Below, piece by piece: positions 44,066 to 54,013 of a DNA stretch of 64,000 nt. The notes beneath the pieces are model-generated. The model saw nothing but the letters and a program-made list of their open reading frames with translations, was not told the DNA's origin and did no database searches. The position numbers were made by a program, and so were the translations under genes. Origin of the DNA: Dactylis glomerata (lineage: Eukaryota > Streptophyta > Magnoliopsida > Poales > Poaceae); assembly GCA_007115705.1 (NCBI GenBank), contig QXEO01000406.1, positions 3,936,411 to 4,000,410 on the forward strand. The letters run 5' to 3'. The first letter of the stretch is position 1; each line of letters begins with the position of its first letter.

Positions 44066-45428
44066 TGATACGTCTCCGACGTATCCATAATTTTTGATGC
44101 TCCATGCTTGTTTTTACACCATTTGTCTAATGTTTCGTTACACTTCATGGCACTTTTATGCATTTTCCAGAACTAACCTATTAACAAGTCACCACAGTGC
44201 CAGTTCCCTGTTTTCTGCTGTTTTTGTGTTTCAGAAAAGCTACACTGGAAATATTCTCGGAATTGGACAAAACAAGTACCTGAAGTCTTATTTTCCCCGG
44301 AAGCTTCTAGAGATCCGAAGAGGAGACGGAGAGGGGCCACAGGCCACCCTCACACAAGGGTGCCGTGGCCTAGCCCCTGGCCGCGCCCCCTATGTGTGAG
44401 GACACTTGGGTCCACTTCTCACGCTGCCTCTTCGCCTATAAAGACCCCCCGACGGGAAAAACCTAAGTACCCAATCAATTTTCCAGAAACACATCGCGAT
44501 CCGCCGCCGTCGTCGACCCAAGATTGGGAGGGTCCAGAAGATCTTCTCGACACCCTGCCGAAGAGGGGAATCGCCACCGGAGGTCTTCTTCATCACCATG
44601 CTTGCCTCCGGAGCGGTGAGTGAGTAGTCTACCTTGGACTATGGGTCCATAGCAGTAGCTAGATTGTTGTCTCCTCCACCATGTGCTTCATGTTTAGATC
44701 TCATGAGCTGCCCTACATGATTGAGATCACCATTATGTAATTCTACATGTTTGGTTTGTTGGGATCCGATGAATATTGGTGTTATGATTGAGTTGCTATA
44801 CTGAAATATATCTTATGTTATCTCTATGTTGTTTATGATCTTGCATGCTCTCCGTTGTTAGTAGCTATCTTGGCCGAGTAGTTGCTAGTGACTCCAAGAG
44901 GGGGTATTTATGCTCGATAGTGGGTTCATGCCTCTATTTAACCCGGGGGAGTGACAGAAACCTCTAAGGTTGTAGATGTGCTGTTGCTACTAGGGAGAAA
45001 ACAACATTCATATGCTCAAGGGCATATGCTTTGTTTACATTACACACTTTGCTTAATGCAATTATCTGTTGTTCGCAACTTAATACTCATGGGGTGTTCG
45101 GATGATATCCCCGTGAGTGGATTATTAGTCATAGATGCAGTTGGATGGCGGTCTATGTATTTTGTTGTAATGCCCAGAGTAAATCGCATAGTGATCTTCT
45201 TGACATATCATGTTTATCTTTATTCTATCAATTGCCCAACTGTAATTTGTTTACCCAGCATGTGTTATTTATCTTATGGAGAGACACCACTAGTGAACTG
45301 TGGACCCCGGTCCGATTTCCATCATATTGCTATCACCTGTTTACTTTACTCGCGCTGTTTACTTTACTCGCATACTTTCACACCTTCCTCTTGGGGTTCC
45401 CAACGGGCTGGTCATCAACCAGGCATCA
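44066..45428 (+). repeat. 3' LTR of element 3, with 273-bp internal deletion
   Basis: It starts TGATACGTCTCCGACG and ends AGGCATCA. Compared with the 5' LTR it lacks the counterpart of about 38556-38828; the junction is TTTCACACCTTCC. Short matches (TTCA / TTCATCAC) at the breakpoints suggest slippage or illegitimate recombination after insertion. TATAAAG lies at 44437-44443. Confidence 0.9.
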
Positions 45429-46813
45429 CACATCTCCACCAAAAATGGGACCATGGTTCCAAAGTTTGATGTGGAACTTGCACAAACCATGGTCATCCGC
45501 CAAGGAAGACCAAGAGAACTCCTGTCTGGAACCACCTCTCTATGAGAGAGTCCACATGTGAACCCTTGGGATGGCATGTTTGGTATTCTTCCTAGGTGAT
45601 ACATCACTCACCATGACTCCATGCACTGTTTTTCCATTTTTTTGATTTTTTCTCAATTCCCTAGGCCCCCCTCCGAGATCTAGGTCAAACTTGTGGTGCC
45701 ATCGATGTCTGCCAGGTGGGGTGGGAACCATGGTTTGGTCTTGGTTCTAGGGTCCCACACCCCCAGGGGACCTCCCTGTATTTTACCCCAATTTTTCTGG
45801 TGTGCATTTCTTGTAGCCCCAGCGCAAAATTGGATTAAAAAGGATTTAGGGAAAAAATAATTCATTATATGGCAGCGGGCTGAGATAATTCCTAACCTCC
45901 TGGATGTGGCACCCCTGGTAGGTCCCCCACCCATGAAAATTAGAGTGGTGATGTTTTGCACACTGCCCTTGGTGGCCCCTTCACAAAAAAGCACCTGGTT
46001 CGATACCTCCGGGCACCCGAAAAATGGGAAATGTATTTTTTATGTGGAAACTGGAAAAACACTAGTTGCAAAAGTGGTTGGGAATGCAAATATGCACATC
46101 TCCACCAAAAATGGGACCATGGTTCCAAAGTTTGCTGTGGAACTTGCACAAACCATGGTCATCTGCAAGGAAGACCAAGAGAACTCCTGTCTGGAAGCAC
46201 CTCTCCGTGAGAGAGTCCACATGTGAACCCTTGGAATGGCATGTTTGGTATTTTTCCTAGGTGATGCATCACTCACCATGACTCCATGCACTGTTTTTCC
46301 ATTTTTTTTTGATTTTTTCTGAATTCCCTAGGCCCCCCTCCGAGATCTAGGTCAAACTCGCGGTGCCATCGATGTCTGCCAGGTGGGGTGGGAACCATGG
46401 CTTGGTCTTGGTTCTAGGGTCCCACACCCCCAGGGGACCTCCCTGTATTTTTCCCCATTTTTTCTGGTGTGCATTTCTTATAGCCCCAGAGCAAAATTGG
46501 ATTAAAAAGGATTTAGGGCAAAAATAATTCATTATATGGCAGGAGGCGGAGTTATTCCTAACCTCCTAGATGTGGCACCCCTGGTAGGTCCCCAACCCAT
46601 GAAAATTATAGTGGTGATGTCTTGCACACTGCCCTTGGTGGCCCCTTCACAAAAAAGCACATGTTTCGACCCCTCCGGGCACCCAAAAAATGGGAAATGC
46701 ATTTTCTATGTGGAAACTGGAAAAACACTAGTTGCAAAAGTGGTTGGGAATGCAAAGATGAACATCTCCACCAAAAATGGGAGCATGGTTCCGAAGTTTG
46801 CTGTGGAACTTGC
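45429..46813 (+). repeat. Satellite array, block 2
   Basis: Anchors lie at 45596 and 46261 (spacing 665). Joined across element 3 after removing one CACAT, the interrupted unit is 668 bp, so the block is in register with block 1. It is interrupted by element 4 after CTTGC. Confidence 0.9.
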
Positions 46814-48323
46814 TGATACGTCCAATTTGCATCACTATTTTGTATCATAATTTACTGTTATTCATCGATATATTTCACATTTAGATATGATACTTATGTT
46901 ATTTCCTTTGTTTTCACATGTTTGATGATCATTGGAGGAGCTGCTGCCGGAGTCAGGAATCTGCTGGAAAAAGGACCATCAGAAGACCATATTTTGAAGA
47001 TCAGGAAAATTCCAGAAAAATACCCAGAAATTATAATTTCCCAGAAGACTCACGAAGCCAGAAGGAGGAGACGAGAGGGGCCAGGAGGCGCCCTCACACG
47101 TGGGCGGTGCAGCCAGCCCCCTGGCCGCGCGGGGCCCACGTGAGGTCGCCCTGGCCCACTTCTGCCATCGCCCCTTCGCGTACATCATCGTCCCCGAAAA
47201 CCTAAGTGAAGGGGGGGTTCAGAGTTAGACACAGCCGCCTCTGCGGGGCGGAGAACACCAGAGAGAAAAAGCTCTCCGGCAGAGAGAAATCTACCAGGGA
47301 AATTCCTTCCCGGAGAGGGTAGATCGTCGCCATCGTCATCATCATCGCACCAGACTTCATCGGGATCATCATCATCATCATCTCCATCACCAGCACCTTC
47401 ATCTCCACCATCACCTCGCCATCCCGCTGTAACATCTTGAGTTGGATCTTGTTATATTCATAGGGGAAACTTTCCCGGTGTTGATTACTCTTGTAGTTGA
47501 TGCTATTGAGTGGAACCGTTGAATCAAGGTTTATGTCCAGATTGTTATTTACCATTATTTCACCTCTGATCATGATCCATATGATGTCTTGTGAGTAGTT
47601 CGTTTAGTTCTTGAGGACATGGGAGAAGTCAAGATGTTAGTAGTGAATTATTGTTGAGAAATATTTAATGGTTTGATATTGTTGTGGTGCTATTTCACTA
47701 GTGGTGTCATGTGAACGTCGACTACATGATACTTCACCATTTATGGGCCTAGTGAGATGCATTGTGTATTTGGTCACCGACTGTGGGGTTGCCGGAGTGA
47801 CAAAAACCTAAACCTCCGTTGGGAAACCATTGCACTAGGGAGCGTAGGATCCTAGAGTTTAAGGCTGTGGTTAGATTTATCTTAATTACTTACTTGTATT
47901 TGCGGATGCTTGCAAGGGGTATAATCACAAGTGTGTATTTATCCTAGTAAGGGTAGTGCGCTAGCACATGTTCACCCCCATAACACTTACCAAATCAATA
48001 AATACTATTGGCTCTATGAAGCGAAAGCTCTTGACAGAAACCTCCCGTGTGTCCTCGAGAACGTTTGGTTATTATAAGAACACAACCGGCTTGTCCTTTG
48101 CTGAATAAAGGATTGGGCCACTTGCTGCAATTGTTACTACTGTCTTTTATTTACTCACACTTTATTTACTCGTATTACCAAATATTCCTGAAAACCTGTT
48201 TGCTAGTATTTACAGTGATTCCTTGATCAAAACTGCTCATCAACACCTTCTGCTCCTCGTTGGGTTCGACACTCTTATTTATCGAAAGTACTACGATACA
48301 CCCCCTATACTTGTGGGTCATCA
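46814..48323 (+). repeat. 5' LTR of element 4
   Basis: It starts TGATACGTCCAATTTGCATC and ends GGGTCATCA. It contains a run of ATC/TCATCA triplets near 47330-47410. Its antisense frame of 123 codons (47202-47573), repeated in the 3' LTR, is judged non-coding. Confidence 0.93.
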
Positions 48324-48334
48324 AGACTATTTTC

Positions 48335-48352
48335 TGGCGCCGTTGCCGGGGA
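48335..48352 (+). promoter_or_regulatory. Primer binding site, tRNA-Asp (perfect)
   Basis: TGGCGCCGTTGCCGGGGA, an 18-nt exact complement of the tRNA-Asp 3' end, lies 11 bases after the LTR end. Confidence 0.92.
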
Positions 48353-48437
48353 GTGTAGCGCTATTGAAGAGTGGAATTGGAAAAGGTAACCGTCACTGTG
48401 AGTATTGTTTTATTTTGTCTTTTATTTTTATTCTGCT

Positions 48438-51400
48438 ATGGAGAATTCTCTATTTGGTTTCCTATTTGGAAACACACCTACTACTACTGCTGCTGCTGCA
48501 CATGCGGAGGAACCACCACCGCCACCGCCTGCTGAAATTGATCCTTTTAAAATACCTATGAAAATTGTTGGGCGTATTATGGATAACTGCTATTCAGGAG
48601 ATGGAACTGTCCATCCGGGTGATCACTTATTGTTTATACATGAATTATGCGAGTTGTTCAGGTGTGCAGGTATTTCACCAAGCCAGGTCAAGAAGAAATT
48701 ATTCTCTATATCATTGAAAGGCAGAGCTGAAGAGTGGTATCGACTACTCCAAGATGGTTCATCTATGGCATGGGAGGATATTGTGCCTCTCTTTTATTCC
48801 AAGTTTTATCCTCCAAGTGAAATTCATAAAGACCGTAACAAGATATATAATTTTTGGCCTCATGATGGAGAGAGTATTGCCCAAGCGTGGGGGAGATTGA
48901 AGTTACTAATGCTCAAATGCCCCATTCATGAGCTCCCCAATAATATTGTTATTTATAATTTTTATGCGCGGCTCACTCTTCCTGATAAGGATTATTTGGA
49001 TGCTTCTTGTTTTGGATCATTTACTCATATGAAAGAAGATGCCAAGTGGAAACTTCTTGACCGTATAAAAGAGAATGCTGAAGGTTGGGAAAACGACAAA
49101 GGTAGGAAGTCAGGTATAAACTATGATTATGAATGCATTAAATCTTTTATGGGAACTGATGACTTTCATAGTGTTAGCGCTGCTTATGGTCTTGATTCCC
49201 AAATACTTGCTAATTGTCTTAAGGCTTTTGCCTCTTATATTGATGTTCCAAAGAAAGATTGGAACAAATATCATGCACCTTACAAAGATTCTATTAGTTA
49301 TATACCTGCTGCAGCTACAGAAGTTTGCACGGTTGATAGCATCATTCCTGAACCTTATATTGAGAAGACACCTTTCCCTGCTAAGGTAAAGAAGTACTCT
49401 ACTTTGGTAAGTGTGTCTAATAAAAGTACTAAGAAAGCTGCAGAGCCTGATGAGCAAATTACTATTAAATCTCCTGTTGCTATATTGAAAGATCTTGTTA
49501 CTAAAGATGTAGGAGATGAATATATTCTTTTTTGTGAAGATGCTTCTAACATTCTCTCGCATCCTAAAAAGCATAGGAAAGCAAGTGTTCCTGTTATTTC
49601 TGTCAGGATTGGAGATCATTGCTATTATGGATTATGTGATATTGGTGCTAGTGCAAGTGCTATTCCCTTAGAGCTTTATAAAGAAATTATGCACGAGATT
49701 GGCGCTTGTGAACTTGAAGATATTGATGTGGTTGTTCAGCTTGCTAACAGAGAGACCGTTTGGCCTCTTGGTATTGTTCGAGATGTGGAAGTTCTATGTG
49801 GTAAGACTAAGTACCCTACTAATTTTCTAGTACTTGGTAAGGAGGCTAGTGAAACTTGTCCTATTATTTTTGGTAGACCCTTTTTGAACACTTGTGGCGC
49901 CATAATAGATTGTAAGAAAGAGAAAATTTTTACTAAGTTTAATGGAGAGTCTTATGAGTTTAATTTTTCCAAGTTTGCTAAGACTTCTTATGAAAATGAC
50001 ACGCCTAATGAAAATTTTCGAGTTGAGCAGCTTGCTTCTATTGCTCTTGCCCCTAATAATGCCTTGCAGCAATTCATGGAAGATCACGAAAGTGATGTTT
50101 TTAGCAAGGAAAGAGAAGAGATTGACGATATTCTTCTTCGTCAACCACCATTACTCAAGCATAATCTACCTGTGGAGGATCTGGGTACCACTTTGCCACC
50201 TAGAGAAGATCCTGTGTTTGAATTAAAACCTTTACCTGATGACCTCAAATATGCTTATATTGATGATAAGAAAATATATCCTGTTATTATTAGTTCTAAA
50301 CTTTCAGGAAAGGAAGAAGAAAGATTATTGGAGATATTGAGGAAACATCGAGGAGCTATGGGATATACTCTTGATGATTTAAAAGGGATTTCTCCTACTT
50401 TATGTCAACATGCCATTAATATGGAGAAAGACGCAAAGCCAGTTGTAGAGCATCAACGTCGCCTAATTCCTAAGATGAAGGATGTGGTAAGAAACGAGGT
50501 ATTAAAACTCCTAGATGCTGGTATTATTTATCCTATTGCTGATAGTAGATGGGTTAGTCCTGTTCATTGTGTTCCCAAGAAAGGAGGTATGACTGTTGTA
50601 CCTAATGAGAATAACGAGCTTATTCCTCAAAGGGTAGTTGTTGGTTATAGAATGTGCATTGATTATAGGAAGGTAAACAAAGTTACTAAGAAAGATCATT
50701 ACCCTTTACCGTTTATAGATCAAATGCTAGAAAGGTTGTCTAAGAAGACTCATTTTTGTTTCCTTGATGGTTATTCTGGTTTCTCTCAAATTGCTGTTAA
50801 GAAAGATGATCAAGAGAAAACCACTTTTACTTGTCCTTATGGAACTTATGCTTATAGACGTATGCCTTTTGGTTTATGCAATGCTCCTGCTACTTTTCAA
50901 AGATGTATGTCTGCTATTTTTCATGGTTTTTGTGAAGAAATTGTGGAGGTCTTCATGGACGATTTCTCCATCTATGGAACTTCTTTTGATAATTGTTTGC
51001 ACAACCTTGATAAAGTTTTGCAGAGGTGCGAAGAAACTAACCTTGTTCTTAATTGGGAGAAATGCCACTTTATGGTGAATGAAGGAATTGTCCTTGGACA
51101 TAAAATCTCTGAAAGAGGTATTGAAGTTGACAGAGCAAAAGTGGAGGCAATTGAGAAAATGCCATGTCCAAGAGATGTTAAAGGTATTCGTAGTGTTCTT
51201 GGTCATGCTGGTTTCTATAGGAGGTTTATTAAAGATTTCTCTAAGATTTCAAAGCCTCTTACCAATCTTCTTCAAAAGGATGTACCGTTTGTCTTTGATG
51301 ATGATTGTAAGGAAGCTTTTGAAACTCTTAAGAAGGCTTTAACTACTGCTCCTATTGTTCAACCACCTGATTGGAATTTACCTTTTGAAATTATGTGTGA

Positions 51401-53171
51401 TGCTAGTGATTTTGCTGTTGGTGCTGTTCTTGGACAGCGCATAGATAATAAGTTGAACGTTATTCATTATGCTAGTAAGACTCTTGATGCTGCTCAGAAG
51501 AATTATGCTACTACTGAGAAAGAGTTTCTTGCTGTTGTTTTTGCATGTGATAAGTTTAGATCTTATATTGTTGATTCTGAAGTAACTATTCATACTGATC
51601 ACGCTGCTATTATATATCTTATGACTAAGAAGGATGCTAAGCCTAGGCTTATTAGATGGGTGTTGCTTTTACAAGAATTTGATTTGCATATCGTAGATAG
51701 GAAAGGTGCTGAAAATCCTGTGGCTGACAATTTGTCTAGATTGGAAAATATTTCTTTTGATCCTATTCCTGTTAATGATAGTTTTCCGAATGAACAGTTG
51801 GCTGCAATTAATGCAACTTCACGGGACCTTCCTTGGTATGCTGATTATGCTAACTTTATTGTTTCCAAGTATTTGCCTCCGACCTTTACAGCTCAGCAAA
51901 GAAGAAAATTCTTCTATGATTTGAGGCATTATTTTTGGGATGACCCACATTTATATAAAGAAGGAGTTGATGGTATTATGAGAAGATGCATACCGGAATA
52001 TGAGCAACAAGAGATATTAAGAAAATGCCATAGCAGTGCTTATGGAGGGCATCATGCTAGAGATAGAACCGCACAAAAGGTTCTACAATCAGGTTTTTAT
52101 TGGCCAACCCTCTTTAAGGATGCCAGAAGGTACGTTTTATCTTGCGATGAATGTCAAAGAGTTGGTAATATTTCTAGACGAAATGAAATGCCTATGAATT
52201 ACACTCTTGTTATCGAACCGTTTGATTGTTGGGGATTTGACTTTATGGGTCCTTTTCCTCCTTCAAAAGGCTATACCCATATACTTGTTGCTGTGGATTA
52301 TGTTACTAAATGGGTAGAGGCCATACCTACAAAGAGTGCCGATGGTGAGACTTCGTTAAAAATGCTTAAGGATGTTATTTTTCCTAGGTTCGGAGTGCCT
52401 AGATATCTTATGACTGACGGAGGTTCTCATTTTATTCATGGTAGTTTTAGAAAGACTCTTGCTAAGTATGATGTCAATCATAGGATTGCTTCTGCTTATC
52501 ATCCCCAAACTAGTGGGCAGGTAGAGCTTTCAAATAGAGAGATCAAGTCTATTTTGCAGAAGACTGTTAGTAGATCTAGGAAAAACTGGGCTAGTAAGTT
52601 AAATGATGCTTTATGGGCTTATAGAACTGCTTATAAGAATCCCATGGGTATGTCTCCTTATAAGATGGTTTATGGAAAAGCATGTCACTTGCCCTTAGAA
52701 TTAGAACACAAAGCTTTTTGGGCAGTGAGAGAGCTTAATAAAGATTTTAAACTAGCCGGTAAGAAGAGGTTGTTAGACTTGAGTTCTCTAGATGAGTGGA
52801 GAAACGAAGCGTATGAGAATGCCAGACTTTTCAAAGAGAAAGTCAAGCAATGGCATGATAAGAGAATTCTTAAGAGAGAGTTCCATGTTGGTGAGAAAGT
52901 TCTATTGTATAGGTCTCGTCTCAGATTTTTTGCAGGTAAATTACTTTCTAAATGGGAAGGACCATATGTTATTGTAGAAGTGTACCGCTCAGGTGCTATT
53001 AAGATTGCTTCATTGAAAGATGATTCTACACAAGTGGTGAATGGGCAAAGACTCAAACATTATATTTCTGGAGATTCTTATAATGAAGATGTTGATGTTA
53101 TTGAAACAGTTTCTCCGGAAGATTACATCCAAGAAAAACTGCAGGAACCTGCAGAGTTCGCTTTCGAATAG
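48438..53171 (+). CDS. Gag-Pol polyprotein, single intact frame (1577 aa)
   Basis: It encodes capsid, protease, reverse transcriptase, RNase H and integrase in one uninterrupted frame. The first ATG (MENSLFGFLFGNT) lies 85 bp after the primer site; 11 upstream in-frame codons lack an ATG. Gag core covers about residues 40-250 (LKGRAEEWYRLLQDG, SIAQAWGRLKLL), with no CCHC knuckle seen. Protease has CDIGASASAIP with Asp 401 and IIFGRPFLNT. Reverse transcriptase runs from about 690 with FMDD at 839-842. RNase H has MCDASDFAVGA (Asp about 988) and HTDHAA. Integrase has the HHCC finger (CHSSAYGGHH ... CDECQ, about 1196-1236) and the Asp-Asp-Glu residues in FDFMGPF, MTDGGSHF and QVELSNRE. GPY/F-like KWEGPYVIVEVY lies near 1505. 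No chromodomain follows. All catalytic motifs look intact; transcription is unproven. Confidence 0.93.
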   Translation: MENSLFGFLFGNTPTTTAAAAHAEEPPPPPPAEIDPFKIPMKIVGRIMDNCYSGDGTVHPGDHLLFIHELCELFRCAGISPSQVKKKLFSISLKGRAEEWYRLLQDGSSMAWEDIVPLFYSKFYPPSEIHKDRNKIYNFWPHDGESIAQAWGRLKLLMLKCPIHELPNNIVIYNFYARLTLPDKDYLDASCFGSFTHMKEDAKWKLLDRIKENAEGWENDKGRKSGINYDYECIKSFMGTDDFHSVSAAYGLDSQILANCLKAFASYIDVPKKDWNKYHAPYKDSISYIPAAATEVCTVDSIIPEPYIEKTPFPAKVKKYSTLVSVSNKSTKKAAEPDEQITIKSPVAILKDLVTKDVGDEYILFCEDASNILSHPKKHRKASVPVISVRIGDHCYYGLCDIGASASAIPLELYKEIMHEIGACELEDIDVVVQLANRETVWPLGIVRDVEVLCGKTKYPTNFLVLGKEASETCPIIFGRPFLNTCGAIIDCKKEKIFTKFNGESYEFNFSKFAKTSYENDTPNENFRVEQLASIALAPNNALQQFMEDHESDVFSKEREEIDDILLRQPPLLKHNLPVEDLGTTLPPREDPVFELKPLPDDLKYAYIDDKKIYPVIISSKLSGKEEERLLEILRKHRGAMGYTLDDLKGISPTLCQHAINMEKDAKPVVEHQRRLIPKMKDVVRNEVLKLLDAGIIYPIADSRWVSPVHCVPKKGGMTVVPNENNELIPQRVVVGYRMCIDYRKVNKVTKKDHYPLPFIDQMLERLSKKTHFCFLDGYSGFSQIAVKKDDQEKTTFTCPYGTYAYRRMPFGLCNAPATFQRCMSAIFHGFCEEIVEVFMDDFSIYGTSFDNCLHNLDKVLQRCEETNLVLNWEKCHFMVNEGIVLGHKISERGIEVDRAKVEAIEKMPCPRDVKGIRSVLGHAGFYRRFIKDFSKISKPLTNLLQKDVPFVFDDDCKEAFETLKKALTTAPIVQPPDWNLPFEIMCDASDFAVGAVLGQRIDNKLNVIHYASKTLDAAQKNYATTEKEFLAVVFACDKFRSYIVDSEVTIHTDHAAIIYLMTKKDAKPRLIRWVLLLQEFDLHIVDRKGAENPVADNLSRLENISFDPIPVNDSFPNEQLAAINATSRDLPWYADYANFIVSKYLPPTFTAQQRRKFFYDLRHYFWDDPHLYKEGVDGIMRRCIPEYEQQEILRKCHSSAYGGHHARDRTAQKVLQSGFYWPTLFKDARRYVLSCDECQRVGNISRRNEMPMNYTLVIEPFDCWGFDFMGPFPPSKGYTHILVAVDYVTKWVEAIPTKSADGETSLKMLKDVIFPRFGVPRYLMTDGGSHFIHGSFRKTLAKYDVNHRIASAYHPQTSGQVELSNREIKSILQKTVSRSRKNWASKLNDALWAYRTAYKNPMGMSPYKMVYGKACHLPLELEHKAFWAVRELNKDFKLAGKKRLLDLSSLDEWRNEAYENARLFKEKVKQWHDKRILKREFHVGEKVLLYRSRLRFFAGKLLSKWEGPYVIVEVYRSGAIKIASLKDDSTQVVNGQRLKHYISGDSYNEDVDVIETVSPEDYIQEKLQEPAEFAFE

Positions 53172-53509
53172 GTAACAGTTCTAGTCAGAAAAGTTTCGCG
53201 AAAAGTTCTTCCTTTAATATTTTTGCTGTTTTTAATAAATATGAAAAATCACGAGATGAAAACGAGGAGAAAAAGAAGTCCGTGTGGGTCTCACACACGG
53301 GTGGCACGGGCCCACCCCTGGCCGCGCCACCCCCGTGTGAGAACGCCTCGGAACTCTTTTCCATCCCGGTTTCCTCCTGTGACCTCGTTTCGATGTATAA
53401 TTTTCACCTATTTAACCCGCCGGAGTCCCCGAGGTCTGTATATCGTTTTCTCGTCGTGTTTTGTTTCGAGCTGTTTCTGTCAGGAGTTGCCCTCTACCTT
53501 GAAGTTATA
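53172..53509 (+). other. Spacer between pol and the downstream ORF
   Basis: A GC-rich segment carries CACACGGGTGGCACGGGCCC and, before the ORF, TTTCTGTCAG|GAG, which looks like a 3' splice site. That would suit a spliced subgenomic mRNA for the downstream ORF, as proposed for env-like ORFs of Athila. CTATTTAACC near 53408 could alternatively be an internal promoter core. Confidence 0.4.
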
Positions 53510-54013
53510 ATGGCTTCGTCCGGTTCATCCAAAGAGAACCCTCCTGCGGATTCCATCAATCCGTATATGAGGGAACTGAAGATGCATCTGAAGGAGTTAT
53601 CGCTCAAGGATGGGGAGTTACAGATTAAAGATGTTCAAGGACCCAAGGGAGAAGGAACTCTCGAAGCAAGGATGGAAGCACTGGAACAGGAAGTTTTCAA
53701 GTATAAGAAGATGGCGGAACGCGAAGTGGAAATTATCTATAGAATTAATCAAGAGCTTGTCGCTAAGTACAAGAAGGAGACTACAAAACTTTGGAAGGAT
53801 GTCCTCTCACTCTAAGAGACCACTAACCAATTACAAGCACAACTCTACGACTTGCATAACCAAAATTGTGAGTATGAAGCTAGATTTAAACAAATGAGTG
53901 CTGCTGCAAGTTTCAGGATTTTGGAGACCGAGACATCCTTCTTTGATGGAGGACCTCTGCCTTGGAAGTACGACGACAATGAAGTTCCACCGCCACCACT
54001 GCCAAAGGAGTAA
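53510..54013 (+). pseudogene. Post-pol coiled-coil ORF (env position), one premature stop
   Basis: ATG at 53510 opens MASSGSSKENPPADSINPYM, then MHLKELSLKDGELQIKDVQ and a heptad-rich helix (EARMEALEQEVFKYKKMAER). TAA at 53813-53815 (codon 102) interrupts it. The same frame then stays open for 65 codons (coiled coil LQAQLYDLHNQNCEYEARF, then GGPLPWKYDDNE and PPPPLPKE) to TAA at 54011-54013. No signal peptide or membrane segment is present, so it is not an obvious envelope protein despite its position. It is probably a structural or RNA-binding accessory protein of the family. With the stop it would give a 101-residue product. Confidence 0.65.

Larger units (their letters stand above)
37274..45428 (+). 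mobile_element. Athila-like LTR retrotransposon with gag-protease only (element 3), in the satellite
   Basis: LTRs, a tRNA-Asp primer site and a purine tract are all present. The flanking 5-bp duplication CACAT (37269-37273 and 45429-45433) is exact, so the insertion borders are certain. The only protein gene is gag plus protease with two stops. No reverse transcriptase or integrase remains, and no gap of the right size suggests a recent loss, so this looks like a non-autonomous lineage. Its 3' interior is shared with element 1. Confidence 0.92.

Noticed and set aside
47202..47573. 123-codon antisense frame present in both LTRs of element 4
   Set aside because: It arises from (ATC)n/TCATCA-rich LTR sequence read backwards (Met/Glu-rich text); the two copies are open because the LTRs are almost identical.
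49110..51602. Minus-strand and alternate-frame ORFs inside the element 4 polyprotein
   Set aside because: Shadows of the intact gag-pol frame.
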